DNA of 64,000 nt, taken from contig NZ_LDTZ01000014.1 of NCBI RefSeq assembly GCF_001186365.1, positions 310,001 to 374,000 on the forward strand. The letters run 5' to 3'. Shown here piece by piece: positions 42,553 through 51,827 of the stretch (position 1 is the first letter of the stretch; every line of letters begins with the position of its first letter). Position numbers and translations under genes: made by a program. The stretch is from Gordonia jacobaea (GTDB lineage Bacteria; Actinomycetota; Actinomycetes; Mycobacteriales; Mycobacteriaceae). Under the pieces are notes generated by a model. That model had not been told where the DNA came from and searched no databases. It saw nothing but the letters and a program-made list of their open reading frames with translations.

Positions 42553-43581
42553 ATGACCGCAACCAGTACCCAGATCCAGTTGGTGTCCCGTCCGGTCGGA
42601 TGGCCGAAGCAGTCCGATTTCCGCACCGTGACAGTCGTTCTCGACGATCTCGAGCCGGGTGAGGTGCGCGTGGCCAACGAGTTCATGTCCGTCGACCCGT
42701 ACATGCGCGGGCGGATGATCGACACCCGCAGCTATGTTCCGCCTTTCAAGCTCGACGAGACGATGACCGGGGGCGCTGTGGGGCGCGTCGTCGAATCTCG
42801 CTCCGATGACGTGCCGGTCGGCGCGTTGGTGCTGCATCAGTACGGTTGGCGCGACGTCGCGCAAGGTCCGGCGAAGGCGTTCACCGTGCTACCGGAGCCG
42901 CCGTCAGATGCCAACGGCGACAGGGCGTTCGACTCGTCGCTCTATCTCGGTGTGCTCGGCATGACGGGTCTGACCGCCTACGTCGGCCTGACCGAGATCG
43001 CGAAGATGAAGCCGGGCGACATCGTGTTCATCTCCGGCGCCGCGGGTGCCGTGGGGACCGCCGCGGGCCAGATCGCACGACTGCTCGGCGCCAAGGCGGT
43101 CATCGGCTCGGCGGGTAGCGACGAGAAGGTCGAATTGCTCACCGGCCGTTACGGATTCGATGCTGCGGTCAACTACAAGGACGGCCCGATCCGCAAGCAG
43201 CTGCGCGCAGCCGCTCCCGACGGCATCGACGTCTACTTCGACAACGTCGGCGGCGACCACCTCGAGGCAGCCCTCGACGCATTCAACGACGGCGGGCGTG
43301 CGGCGCTCTGCGGGGCGATCGTCAGCTACAACTCCACCGAGCGGGTCCCCGGCCCGGACAACATGTCCAACATCATCACCCGCGCACTGACGCTGACCGG
43401 CTTCACCGTGGGGCATCACTTCGACAAGGCTCCGGAGTTCACCGCCAAGATGTCGGAGTGGCTTGCGGCCGGCGACGTGGTCTTCGACGAGACCGTCGTC
43501 GACGGCATCGACCACGCGATCGACGCCTTCCTCGACATGATGCGCGGCGCGAACGTCGGAAAGATGGTCGTGCGTCTGTAG
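42553..43581 (+). CDS. Zinc-independent MDR-family NADP-dependent oxidoreductase
   Basis: A 342-residue medium-chain reductase related to leukotriene B4 dehydrogenase/curcumin reductase (YncB-like). The N-terminal catalytic domain has M-S-V-D-P-Y-M-R-G-R-M. The Rossmann domain has V-F-I-S-G-A-A-G-A-V-G-T-A-A-G-Q-I-A, typical of NADPH binding. No zinc-binding cysteine cluster is seen, so it reduces the double bond of enones or similar compounds. The ATG at 42553 follows GAGGAGAGTGGAG. It is divergent from the tetR gene, which would link its expression to an electrophile or quinone signal. The physiological substrate is unknown. Confidence 0.9.
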   Translation: MTATSTQIQLVSRPVGWPKQSDFRTVTVVLDDLEPGEVRVANEFMSVDPYMRGRMIDTRSYVPPFKLDETMTGGAVGRVVESRSDDVPVGALVLHQYGWRDVAQGPAKAFTVLPEPPSDANGDRAFDSSLYLGVLGMTGLTAYVGLTEIAKMKPGDIVFISGAAGAVGTAAGQIARLLGAKAVIGSAGSDEKVELLTGRYGFDAAVNYKDGPIRKQLRAAAPDGIDVYFDNVGGDHLEAALDAFNDGGRAALCGAIVSYNSTERVPGPDNMSNIITRALTLTGFTVGHHFDKAPEFTAKMSEWLAAGDVVFDETVVDGIDHAIDAFLDMMRGANVGKMVVRL

Positions 43582-43602
43582 GTGAGGGCTGTCGGGTGAC
43601 GG

Positions 43603-44754
43603 TCAGAGTGTCCGCAGCCGCCGCGCGGCCTCGGCGATGACGTCGTCGCGTTTGGAGAATGCGAAGCGCACCATGTGTTTCCACGGCTCCTTGTCGTCGG
43701 CGAAGACGCTGACCGGCACCGCCGCGACCCCGATCCGCTCGGGTAGTGTGCGGCAGAACTCGACGCCATCGTCGTACCCGAGCGGCCGCGGGTCGGCGCA
43801 GACGAAATAGGTTGCCTCGCTGCGATGTACGTCGAACCCGGAGTCGACGAGCGCGGAGGTGAGGAGGTCACGCTTGGCCTCGAGCTCTGCCGCGGACTTG
43901 CGCACCCACTCCATCTCGTTGTCGAGTGCGACGGCAACCGCGGGCTGAAAGGGTCCCGACCCGACGTAGGTCATGAACTGCTTGGCCGCGCGTGCCGCCG
44001 CGACCAGTTCGGGCGGGCCGCTGATCCAGCCGACCTTCCAGCCGGTGCAGTTGAATGTCTTTGCGGCGCTGGAGATTCGCAGGGTTCGTTCGCGCATTCC
44101 GGGTAGCGTCGCCAGCGGGGTGTGGGTGCGGCCGTCGAACAGGAGGTGCTCGTACACTTCGTCGGTCACAGCGACGACGTCGTGCTCGATGCACAGGCGC
44201 GCGATCTCGGCGAGGTCATCGTCGGAAAGCACCGTCCCGGTGGGGTTGTGCGGTGAATTGACCAGCACGACAGAGGTGTTCGGTCCGAAAGCGTCGGCAA
44301 GCCGTTCGCGGTCGAGCCGGAATCCGTCGCCGTCGGCGATGAGCGGGACGACGCGTCGAACCCCTCCCGCCATCGCAACCGTTGCGGCATAGGAGTCGTA
44401 GTACGGCTCGATCATCACCACTTCGCGCCCGGGCTCGACCAGCCCGACGATCGCGCCCGCGATGGCCTCGGTGGCGCCGACGGTGATGAGCACCTCGGAG
44501 TCGGCGTCGTAGTCGAGACCGTAGTGCTCACGCTGGTGCCGCGCGACGGCGTGACGCAGCGCGGGGACACCGATGCCCGGCGGGTACTGGTTGTGTCCGG
44601 TCGAGATCGCGTCCTTCGCGGCGGCCAACATCGATGCGGGCCCGTCGGTGTCGGGGAAACCCTGGCCGAGGTTCACTGCATCGTGAGCCACGGCCAGCGC
44701 CGACATCTCGGCGAAGATCGTGCTGGAGAACGGACGAAGGCGCTCGACGGTCAT
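43603..44754 (-). CDS. dapC: PLP-dependent aminotransferase, probable N-succinyldiaminopimelate aminotransferase
   Basis: A 383-residue class I aminotransferase. The PLP lysine is in S-S-A-A-K-T-F-N-C-T-G-W-K, and the N-S-P-H-N-P-T-G and D-E-V-Y-E-H-L segments are conserved. The sequence and place next to XPB match M. tuberculosis Rv0858c, annotated DapC, which works in lysine/diaminopimelate synthesis. Related kynurenine and methionine aminotransferases have similar signatures, so the substrate is not proven. The ATG at 44754 has TAGCCT (44762-44767) seven bases upstream, suggesting a leaderless message. It ends 22 bases from the convergent oxidoreductase gene. Confidence 0.85.
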   Translation of the reverse strand: MTVERLRPFSSTIFAEMSALAVAHDAVNLGQGFPDTDGPASMLAAAKDAISTGHNQYPPGIGVPALRHAVARHQREHYGLDYDADSEVLITVGATEAIAGAIVGLVEPGREVVMIEPYYDSYAATVAMAGGVRRVVPLIADGDGFRLDRERLADAFGPNTSVVLVNSPHNPTGTVLSDDDLAEIARLCIEHDVVAVTDEVYEHLLFDGRTHTPLATLPGMRERTLRISSAAKTFNCTGWKVGWISGPPELVAAARAAKQFMTYVGSGPFQPAVAVALDNEMEWVRKSAAELEAKRDLLTSALVDSGFDVHRSEATYFVCADPRPLGYDDGVEFCRTLPERIGVAAVPVSVFADDKEPWKHMVRFAFSKRDDVIAEAARRLRTL

Positions 44755-44761
44755 GGGGTCA

Positions 44762-44767
44762 AGGCTA
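44762..44767 (-). promoter_or_regulatory. Predicted -10 element of dapC
   Basis: TAGCCT on the minus strand ends seven bases before the dapC ATG. It lies in the 21-base gap after the XPB stop, so dapC can be transcribed without the upstream gene. Confidence 0.4.
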
Positions 44768-44775
44768 ACCGTGGA

Positions 44776-46443
44776 TCAGTCCACGGACTCCTCGCCGATG
44801 GCCGGGCCGAGCAGGTCGTCGGCGTCGGTGATGCGGTACGCGTAACCCTGCTCGGCGAGGAAACGCTGCCGGTGGGCGGCGTAGTCGGCGTCGAGGGTGT
44901 CGCGCGACACCACCGAATAGAAGTGCGCCTGGCCCCCATCCTTCTTGGGGCGCAACAGACGACCGAGTCGCTGTGCCTCCTCCTGGCGAGACCCGAACGT
45001 GCCCGACACCTGCACCGCGACCGACGCCTCCGGCAAATCGATCGAGAAGTTCGCGACCTTCGAGACGACGAGCGTCTGCAGCTCTCCCGAGCGGAAGCGG
45101 TCGAACAGCGCCTCGCGCTCCTTGTTCTTAGTCGAACCCTGGATCACCGGGGCGTCGAGTTCACGGCCGAGTTCTTCGAGCTGGTCGATGTACGCGCCGA
45201 TGACCAGCGTCGGCGACCCCGCATGCTTGGCGAGGATCGACTTCACGACGTTGACCTTGGTGTGCGCCGTCGAGCAGAGCTTGTACTTCTCCTCGTTCTC
45301 GGCGACCGCGTACTGCAGGCGTTCCTCGTCGGTGAGCGTCACGCGCACCTCGACACAGTCGGCGGGCGCGATCCAGCCCTGCGCCTCGATGTCCTTCCAC
45401 GGAGCGTCGTAGCGCTTGGGTCCGATGAGGCTGAATACGTCGCCCTCACGGCCGTCCTCGCGCACGAGCGTCGCGGTCAAACCGAGTCGACGCCGCGACT
45501 GCAGGTCGGCGGTCATGCGGAACACGGGCGCGGGCAGCAGATGCACCTCGTCGTAGACGATGAGGCCCCAGTCGCGGGAGTCGAACAGATCGAGATTCTT
45601 GTACTCGCCCTTCGACTTTCGCGTCATCACCTGATAGGTCGCGATGGTGACGGGACGAATCTCCTTGCGCTCACCCGAATACTCGCCGATCTCCTCCTCG
45701 GTGAGCGACGTACGCGCGATGAGCTCACGCTTCCACTGCCGTCCCGCAACGGTATTCGTCACCAGGATGAGCGTCGTCGCCTGCGCTTTGGCCATCGCCG
45801 CGGCACCGACCATCGTCTTGCCCGCACCACAGGGCAGCACGACGACGCCCGAGCCGCCCGCCCAGAACGAGTCGGCGGCCATCTCCTGATAGTCGCGCAG
45901 ATGCCACTCGTCCTGCTCCAGCTCGATCGGATGTGCCTCACCGTCGACGTAGCCGGCGAGATCCTCCGCGGGCCAGCCCACCTTCAGCAGCACCTGCTTG
46001 AGCCGACCACGCTCCGACGGATGCACCACGACGGTGTCGTCGTCGATCCGCGCACCGAGCATCGGCGCGACCTTCTTGTTGCGCAGGATCTCCTCGAGGA
46101 CCGCGCGGTCGAAGCTGACCAGGGTCAGCCCGTGCACCGGACTCTTGACAAGCTGCAGCCGACCGAACCGACCCATCGTGTCGACGATGTCCATGAGCAG
46201 CGGCTGCGGGACGGCATACCGCGAAAACGAGACGAGAGCATCGACGACCTGCTCGGCGTCATGCCCGGCCGCGCGCGCGTTCCAGAGCGCCAACGGCGTC
46301 ACCCGGTAGGTGTGCACATGCTCAGGAGCGCGCTCGAGCTCGGCGAACGGGGCGATCGCTCCACGCGCCGCCGCCGCGTCGGGATGATCCACCTCGAGCA
46401 GCAGCGTCTTGTCGGATTGCACGATCAGGGGTCCATCAGTCAC
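44776..46443 (-). CDS. XPB/ERCC3-type DNA helicase
   Basis: A 555-residue SF2 helicase of the bacterial XPB type, an ATP-driven 3'-to-5' helicase. The damage-recognition-like N-terminal domain is followed by Walker A L-P-C-G-A-G-K-T-M, the D-E-V-H box, the R-E-D motif (V-R-E-D-G-R-E) and the second RecA-like domain ending in Q-R-L-G-R-L-L-R-P-K. The sequence matches M. tuberculosis ercc3 (Rv0861c) closely over its full length. The GTG at 46443 gives the same N-terminus (V-T-D-G-P-L-I-V-Q-S-D). It has TACAAT (46451-46456) seven bases upstream, so it was preferred to the ATG codons 8 and 3 codons upstream. Confidence 0.95.
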   Translation of the reverse strand: MTDGPLIVQSDKTLLLEVDHPDAAAARGAIAPFAELERAPEHVHTYRVTPLALWNARAAGHDAEQVVDALVSFSRYAVPQPLLMDIVDTMGRFGRLQLVKSPVHGLTLVSFDRAVLEEILRNKKVAPMLGARIDDDTVVVHPSERGRLKQVLLKVGWPAEDLAGYVDGEAHPIELEQDEWHLRDYQEMAADSFWAGGSGVVVLPCGAGKTMVGAAAMAKAQATTLILVTNTVAGRQWKRELIARTSLTEEEIGEYSGERKEIRPVTIATYQVMTRKSKGEYKNLDLFDSRDWGLIVYDEVHLLPAPVFRMTADLQSRRRLGLTATLVREDGREGDVFSLIGPKRYDAPWKDIEAQGWIAPADCVEVRVTLTDEERLQYAVAENEEKYKLCSTAHTKVNVVKSILAKHAGSPTLVIGAYIDQLEELGRELDAPVIQGSTKNKEREALFDRFRSGELQTLVVSKVANFSIDLPEASVAVQVSGTFGSRQEEAQRLGRLLRPKKDGGQAHFYSVVSRDTLDADYAAHRQRFLAEQGYAYRITDADDLLGPAIGEESVD

Positions 46444-46450
46444 CCGCGCC

Positions 46451-46456
46451 ATTGTA
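46451..46456 (-). promoter_or_regulatory. Predicted -10 element of the XPB gene
   Basis: TACAAT on the minus strand ends seven bases before the GTG at 46443. The ATG at 46452 lies within this element and is therefore an unlikely start. Confidence 0.45.
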
Positions 46457-46626
46457 TAAGGGTTCATCTGCGCGGCTCGTGGCTGCGTCGTGTGCCACCG
46501 GCCGACGTGTGTCCCTTATGCCCGTTAAATGACACTGTTCTGCGTGGCTGTCGCGGCGTAGAGTAAGCGGAGCAAACCTCCGGATATGTTCGCGGTACTA
46601 CGACGCAAGTGGGGATCTCACTCTTC

Positions 46627-48168
46627 ATGTCAACTTCCGAGAAGCCATCTTCTGGGTCGCCAGCTTCCGAAAAGCCGACTCTGGCCGCCGAGCCCGACCC
46701 GCGCCGGTGGAAGGCCCTGGTCTTCATCTGCATCGCGCAGTTGATGGTCGTGCTCGACGGCACGGTGGTCCAGATCGCCCTGCCCGACGCCAAGGTCGAC
46801 CTCGGCATCAGTACGGCCAATCAGCAGTGGGTCATCACCGCGTATGCGCTGGCATTCGGCGGACTGCTGCTCTTCGGTGGTCGCATCGCCGACCTGTGGG
46901 GGCGTCGGCGAGCACTGATGGTCGGGTTGGTCGGATTCGCACTCGCCTCGGCGCTCGGCGGCGCCGCGCTGAACCAGAGCATGCTCTTCGGTGCCCGCGC
47001 GCTGCAGGGCGCGTTCGGTGCGCTCCTGGCGCCGGCGGCACTGTCACTGCTGACCGTGATGTTCACAGCGCCCAAAGAGCGGGCAAAGGCGTTCGGCATC
47101 TTCGGCGCGATCGCCGGCGGTGGAGCAGCGGTGGGACTGCTGCTCGGCGGCCTGTTGACCCAGGTCCTCGACTGGCGCTGGACCATGTACATCAATGTGG
47201 TGTTCGCCGCGATCGCACTGTTCGGGGCGATCGTCGAGATCAAGGAGCCGCCCCGCGCCACCGACCACACGCCGGGCCTCGACATCCTCGGCGTGATTCT
47301 CGGCGGTAGCGGACTCGCCCTCGTTGTGTACGGCTTCAGCCGCGCCGCCGAAGAGGGCTGGGGCGACACCGGCACCGTCATCTGTCTGATCGCGGCGGTG
47401 GTGTTGCTGGTGGCGTTCGTCGCGTGGCAGGCGCGCAGCCCACACCCGCTGCTGCCGTTGCGCGTCGTCGCCAACCGCGCACGCGGTGGGGCATACCTCA
47501 GCGTCGCGCTCGCGGTGGTCGCGATGTTCGGGTCGTTCCTCTTCTTGACGCTGTATATGCAAGTGGTGCACCACTATTCGCCGCTGAGCGCGGGCGTGGC
47601 GTTCCTCCCGATGGTCGGCGGCATGCTGGTCGGGTCGACGCAGATCGCAGCCCGGCTCATCACGCGGGTACCGCCGAGATACCTACTCGTGCCGGGTGCA
47701 CTGCTCGCCGCGTGCGGGATGTTGCTGCTCAGTCAGATCTCGGCCGAGTCGACGCGGTACTGGACCGTGATCTTCCCGGCGCTGTTCCTGCTCGGCATGG
47801 GTATGGGCACGGTGTTCATGACGTCGATCAACCTGGCCACCTACGGCGTCGAACCGCGGGATGCCGGCGTGGCGTCGGCCATGGTCAACACCTCGCAGCA
47901 GGTCGGCGGCGCCATCGGCACCGCGCTGCTGAACACGATCGCCGCGACGGCGGCGGCGTCGTACGTGACCAGCCACATGGCGTCGGTTCGCGGACCCGCC
48001 GACGCGCAATCGCTGCAGGCGGAGGCGATGGTGCACGGGCAGAGCATCGGCTTCTACGTCGCGGCGGCGATCCTGGTTGGCGTGGCGCTGGTCGCCGGTT
48101 TGCTCATCGACGTCAAACGGCCGATCGGTGAGGCACACGGCGCCGAGACAGAGACGGCGCTGGCCTAG
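46627..48168 (+). CDS. DHA2-family (EmrB/QacA-type) drug exporter
   Basis: A 513-residue MFS exporter with 14 predicted helices, the DHA2 arrangement. Motifs are L-D-G-T-V-V-Q-I-A-L-P near the first helix, W-V-I-T-A-Y-A-L-A-F and G-R-I-A-D-L-W-G-R-R-R between helices 2 and 3. The later G-G-A-A-V-G-L-L-L-G-G segment corresponds to the antiporter motif C. It would export a hydrophobic compound using the proton gradient. The ATG at 46627 was chosen by homology; a GTG six codons upstream is possible. It sits between XPB and its usual neighbour, transcribed toward that gene, and overlaps its end by four bases. Confidence 0.88.
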   Translation: MSTSEKPSSGSPASEKPTLAAEPDPRRWKALVFICIAQLMVVLDGTVVQIALPDAKVDLGISTANQQWVITAYALAFGGLLLFGGRIADLWGRRRALMVGLVGFALASALGGAALNQSMLFGARALQGAFGALLAPAALSLLTVMFTAPKERAKAFGIFGAIAGGGAAVGLLLGGLLTQVLDWRWTMYINVVFAAIALFGAIVEIKEPPRATDHTPGLDILGVILGGSGLALVVYGFSRAAEEGWGDTGTVICLIAAVVLLVAFVAWQARSPHPLLPLRVVANRARGGAYLSVALAVVAMFGSFLFLTLYMQVVHHYSPLSAGVAFLPMVGGMLVGSTQIAARLITRVPPRYLLVPGALLAACGMLLLSQISAESTRYWTVIFPALFLLGMGMGTVFMTSINLATYGVEPRDAGVASAMVNTSQQVGGAIGTALLNTIAATAAASYVTSHMASVRGPADAQSLQAEAMVHGQSIGFYVAAAILVGVALVAGLLIDVKRPIGEAHGAETETALA

Positions 48169-50510
48169 CTGTCGAGCAACTCGACGCTGGTGACGCGGTG
48201 CAGGGTGAAGTGCTGCTCGTCGTCTGAGCCCTCTTCGGTGCCGACGAGTTGTCCGGCACCGAGCAGCCGGGGTGTGACGACGTGTCTGCTGGCCGAGCCG
48301 TGGGCGTCGACGTAGCCGACGAGTAGACGTCGGTTCGCACGAAGCGCCAATTGGATGAGGGCAGTGGTGGATTCGCCACCGCCGACGGCGCGTACCGGTG
48401 CGGCGTCGGATTTTCCGGGAGTCGCCGGGGTTGCCCGCGTCGCCCTGTCGTGGGAGCGCATGCGGCTCACCACCGATTGCAGCTGTTCCGGGGTCGGTGT
48501 CGAGCGTCGGGGTGTCGGGCGTCGACGCCCCCGTCCCGACGACACGCGACTACCGCGCTCGCGCAAGTCGACGAGCGAGCCGGATGAATCCTCGCCCGCG
48601 GGAGCAAATCCCGCGTCCCGGAGTCGGTCGATGACCGTGCGAACCTCCGACGGCGAGATCGCTACCGTCGGTGCGAGTGCGCGCAGTGCGAGGTGTTCGG
48701 CTGCGTCGCTACGCAATACGGCGGCGAGCATCGTCGGGTCCTCGCATCGGATGAACGACGACGCGATGCCGACGCGGAGCTGCCCGTGCTTACGTGCAAC
48801 GTCTTCGATCAGATAGGTCAGCGACTGCGGAACCGGCGTCGACGAATGGGCGGTGAACATCGTGAGCAGTTCGCTGCTGGTCTTGCCCGCGTCGAGAGCT
48901 CGTCGGACGCTCGCCTCCGAGACGCGATACACCGATGCGGCGCCGCCGGATTCGAGGTCGGCGACCAACTCGACCTGGTCGCTGAGCTCCGGGGTCATCG
49001 GGCCGGGAACGGTGAGCGTGAGGTCGGCCTGGGTCAGGAAGTGGTCGACGGGTTCTGGCAGCGCCTTACGCATCGCGGCGAGCACCTGCGAGTCGACGGC
49101 CTCGGGGTCGGTGTCCGACAACGCGACTCGACCGATCGAGGTCAGTGACTGATGTGCGATCACTCCGAGGCTCTGTGCCTCGGCAAGCGTTTCGCCGACG
49201 ACGCGCGGGGAGAGTCGACGTATCCGATGCGGATGTCGCCAGGCGAGTGATGCGGTGACCGTATCGATGGAAAACGGTGTGGCACCGTCGAGTTCGGTGA
49301 GCAGGTCGAGGATGAGATGACGCTGCACGGGCGCGGTCGCGTCGTAGAGCTCCGACGAGAGCGCTGGATACGCGTTGCCGTCGCGGTCGGGTTCGCCGAC
49401 CTGCCACGCGCGTCGCGGCATCGACAGCCACGCGTCGAGCAGTGTGGCCCACTGCCTTTCGGGTGCCGAGTGCAGCCAGGTATCGGCCGACGACGTCGGT
49501 GCGAACGCCTGCTCACCCCGATCTCCCGCCGGTGGGGGATCGGGAAACCCGACGTCGATGAGACGTGCGTGGCCCAGGAGTTCGACGAGGAACGAGACGC
49601 GTTTCTGGTCCAGCCCGGTTACCTTTGCGAGCCTGCGCAATTCGCGGACACCTAGCGCACCTGAGCGCAGCACCGCTGCGGGTGCCCGTCCCAGCACGTC
49701 GAGCAGCGCCGTGGTGTGGCGGATGAGTTCGAGCGCCTCACCACCTGCGGCGGCGTCGACGGCTTTGGCGCCGAACCGCAGTGACGCGTGTTCGTCGGCG
49801 AGGCCTGGGGGCGCGAGAGTGTCTGTGTGCAGCGGAGGTTCGCCGCGGATGAGCGCTGCGACCATCGGCGGTAGTTCGACGGTCTGGTCGTCGATACGTG
49901 CGAGGAGGCCGAGCGCGATGAGCCGAGCGACCGGACTGTCCGGATCTGCACCGGGTGCTGCGTCCCGACTTCGTCCGAGCGCGGGGCCTCGCGACAGTGT
50001 CGTCAGCAGATCGCGCTGGCGCTCGTCAATGCCGTCGATCAGCTTCTGCACGTCGTCGGGCGTCAGGTGGGCGAGAGGGCCGGTGAGGTGCAGCGCTTTC
50101 CACGGCAGGGCCGAGGCGAGGTGTGCGCCCGCGGTGAGTGAATCGGCGACGCCCCAGAACACCGCGCGACGTCGTAGATCGTCGATGCGTCGGGTGATCT
50201 CGGCGGACTCGGCACGGTTCGACAGCGCTTTCACGAGGGTATCGGCGTCGACGTTGGCGGGTACCCGCGCGACGCCCGGACCGGTGGAGAGCGCGATGAA
50301 CTGCTCGATCACCGCCAGCGTCAGCAGATCGAGTTCCTCACCCACGAGCGCGATCGACGCCGCGGCGAGCGCACGCTGAGCGAGCACCGAGGTCCCCTGC
50401 GGCGGCGGGGAGGCGAGGTCGGGGCGAAGCGACAGCAGATCGCGCAGGTCGTCGTCGGTGCGCGCGGCCAGATCGTCGGCCAGGCCGATCCGCTGGTCGT
50501 CCGTGCTCAT
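48165..50510 (-). CDS. Helicase-associated/winged-helix protein (Rv0862c-like)
   Basis: A 781-residue protein of the actinobacterial group annotated as helicase C-terminal domain-containing (XPB/Ssl2-associated). It is mostly helical with winged-helix-like repeats. It has no Walker A motif, so it is not itself a helicase. A partner role with XPB is suggested by their neighbouring genes in mycobacteria, which is inference. The C-terminal third is rich in Arg and Ser with a region of low complexity. The ATG at 50510 has TAGACT (50518-50523) seven bases upstream and no ribosome binding site. The gene overlaps the DHA2 exporter end by four bases. Confidence 0.85.
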   Translation of the reverse strand: MSTDDQRIGLADDLAARTDDDLRDLLSLRPDLASPPPQGTSVLAQRALAAASIALVGEELDLLTLAVIEQFIALSTGPGVARVPANVDADTLVKALSNRAESAEITRRIDDLRRRAVFWGVADSLTAGAHLASALPWKALHLTGPLAHLTPDDVQKLIDGIDERQRDLLTTLSRGPALGRSRDAAPGADPDSPVARLIALGLLARIDDQTVELPPMVAALIRGEPPLHTDTLAPPGLADEHASLRFGAKAVDAAAGGEALELIRHTTALLDVLGRAPAAVLRSGALGVRELRRLAKVTGLDQKRVSFLVELLGHARLIDVGFPDPPPAGDRGEQAFAPTSSADTWLHSAPERQWATLLDAWLSMPRRAWQVGEPDRDGNAYPALSSELYDATAPVQRHLILDLLTELDGATPFSIDTVTASLAWRHPHRIRRLSPRVVGETLAEAQSLGVIAHQSLTSIGRVALSDTDPEAVDSQVLAAMRKALPEPVDHFLTQADLTLTVPGPMTPELSDQVELVADLESGGAASVYRVSEASVRRALDAGKTSSELLTMFTAHSSTPVPQSLTYLIEDVARKHGQLRVGIASSFIRCEDPTMLAAVLRSDAAEHLALRALAPTVAISPSEVRTVIDRLRDAGFAPAGEDSSGSLVDLRERGSRVSSGRGRRRPTPRRSTPTPEQLQSVVSRMRSHDRATRATPATPGKSDAAPVRAVGGGESTTALIQLALRANRRLLVGYVDAHGSASRHVVTPRLLGAGQLVGTEEGSDDEQHFTLHRVTSVELLDS

Positions 50511-50517
50511 TCGATCA

Positions 50518-50523
50518 AGTCTA
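50518..50523 (-). promoter_or_regulatory. Predicted -10 element of the Rv0862c-like gene
   Basis: TAGACT on the minus strand ends seven bases before the ATG at 50510, consistent with a leaderless message. Confidence 0.4.
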
Positions 50524-50578
50524 GTGGTCGAACCAAAACAGCAGGCGAGTCGTCGGACAGCGGGTGGCATGGCACAAT

Positions 50579-50782
50579 ATGCCCGTGGCTGAGAAGGAAA
50601 AGAAGAACCATTACGTCGACAACGGCTGGCCTCGTCATGACGACGGCAGCGTCCCCGACCACGCGGTCTCGGAGTTCGCGGCGGAGATCCCCGGTGCACT
50701 CTCGCCGTTCGGCGATGTCGAGTTCCCGCTGCCTGCTGACAAGGTCAACTACGTCCAACCGAAGACCGTCGTCAATCGCTGA
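50579..50782 (+). CDS. Small conserved protein (Rv0863-like position)
   Basis: A 67-residue acidic protein with an N-terminal A-E-K-E-K-K-N-H-Y segment and a conserved-looking F-P-L-P-A-D-K-V-N-Y-V tail. It has no membrane segment or signal peptide. It sits between the Rv0862c-like gene and moaC, the place of Rv0863 in M. tuberculosis, but that match is by position from memory. A GTG two codons in (50585) is an alternative start. It may be co-transcribed with moaC, 18 bases downstream. Function is unknown. Confidence 0.6.
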   Translation: MPVAEKEKKNHYVDNGWPRHDDGSVPDHAVSEFAAEIPGALSPFGDVEFPLPADKVNYVQPKTVVNR

Positions 50783-50800
50783 CGACGTGACGTCGACCTG

Positions 50801-51337
50801 ATGCCTCCCCGGCACGCGAGCGGCCAAGACGAGACGTCGAATCCCTCTCGTCTTTCGCACCTCGACTCGACGGGTGCTGCGCGGATGGTCGACGTCGGCG
50901 ACAAGACCACGACACGACGACGCGCTGTCGCCGCAGGTACCTTTCACACGACCACCGAGGTCATCGACCTACTGCGCGATTCCGCGCTGCCCAAGGGCGA
51001 CGTTTTGGCCACCGCCCGCATCGCAGGAATCATGGCGGCCAAACGCACCGACGCACTCATTCCGCTGTGCCACCAGTTGGCGCTGTCGGCGGTCGACGTC
51101 GACTTCACCGTCGCCGACGATCACATCGACATCGTGGCCACCGTCGAGACAGCCGGGAAGACCGGCGTCGAGATGGAAGCGCTCACGGCGGTCGCAATCG
51201 CAGGACTGACCCTGCACGACATGACCAAGGCCGTCGATCGACGCGCCAGCACGGGGGAGATCCGACTTCTCGAGAAGTCGGGCGGCCGGTCGGGAACCTG
51301 GACTCGCGCCCGAGCGACAGACGAGAAAAATGACTGA
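50801..51337 (+). CDS. moaC: Cyclic pyranopterin monophosphate synthase
   Basis: A 178-residue enzyme that completes formation of cyclic pyranopterin monophosphate after MoaA in molybdopterin synthesis. Family segments are [12 protein letters not shown] and [13 protein letters not shown]. The [12 protein letters not shown] and D-M-T-K-A-V-D-R segments follow, the latter with the active-site Asp and Lys. It overlaps mog by eight bases, and mog overlaps moaE by four, so moaC-mog-moaE form one operon. The N-terminal tail of about 18 residues is longer than usual. The ATG at 50801 has no strong ribosome binding site. Confidence 0.95.
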   Translation: MPPRHASGQDETSNPSRLSHLDSTGAARMVDVGDKTTTRRRAVAAGTFHTTTEVIDLLRDSALPKGDVLATARIAGIMAAKRTDALIPLCHQLALSAVDVDFTVADDHIDIVATVETAGKTGVEMEALTAVAIAGLTLHDMTKAVDRRASTGEIRLLEKSGGRSGTWTRARATDEKND

Positions 51338-51827
51338 CGAGAAGCTCGTGGCCCGCGTCGTCGTGGCGTCGACACGCGCAAGCCGCGGCCTCTACGTCGA
51401 CCGCAGCGGCCCGATCATCGCGGAGTGGCTCACCGCCCGCGGATTCGTCGTCGACGAGGTCGACGTCGTCGCAGATGGCGCACCGGTCGGCGACGCGATC
51501 CGCGCCGGGATCTACGCCTCCGACGCGCTCGTGATCACCACGGGCGGAACGGGTCTCACCCCCACCGACCGCACCCCGGAGGAGACGCGAGCATTGCTCG
51601 ACGTCGAGATCCCGGGTCTTGCCGACGCGATTCGCAGCTCGGGACTTCCGACGGTGCCCACGGCGATCCTCTCGCGCGGTGTCGCAGGCGTGGCCGGCCG
51701 CACGCTCGTCATCAACCTGCCGGGGTCGACCGGCGGAGTCCGCGACGGTCTCGACGTACTCGACGGCGTCCTCGACCACGCGCTCGACCAGCTCCGCGGT
51801 GGCGATCACCCGCGGAGCGACGAATGA
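51330..51827 (+). CDS. mog: Molybdopterin adenylyltransferase (MogA/MoaB type)
   Basis: A 165-residue protein that adenylates molybdopterin before molybdenum insertion. The fold is signalled by [15 protein letters not shown] and by L-P-G-S-T-G-G-V near the C-terminus. It overlaps moaC and moaE in the molybdenum cofactor operon. The same position is held by mog (Rv0865) in M. tuberculosis, from memory. The ATG at 51330 lies inside the moaC end. The formate dehydrogenase in this window would depend on the cofactor it helps make. Confidence 0.92.
   Translation: MTDEKLVARVVVASTRASRGLYVDRSGPIIAEWLTARGFVVDEVDVVADGAPVGDAIRAGIYASDALVITTGGTGLTPTDRTPEETRALLDVEIPGLADAIRSSGLPTVPTAILSRGVAGVAGRTLVINLPGSTGGVRDGLDVLDGVLDHALDQLRGGDHPRSDE

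Noticed and set aside
46452-46467. ATG starts for XPB at 46467 and 46452
   Set aside because: The ATG at 46452 overlaps the predicted -10 element, and the GTG at 46443 matches the known mycobacterial N-terminus.
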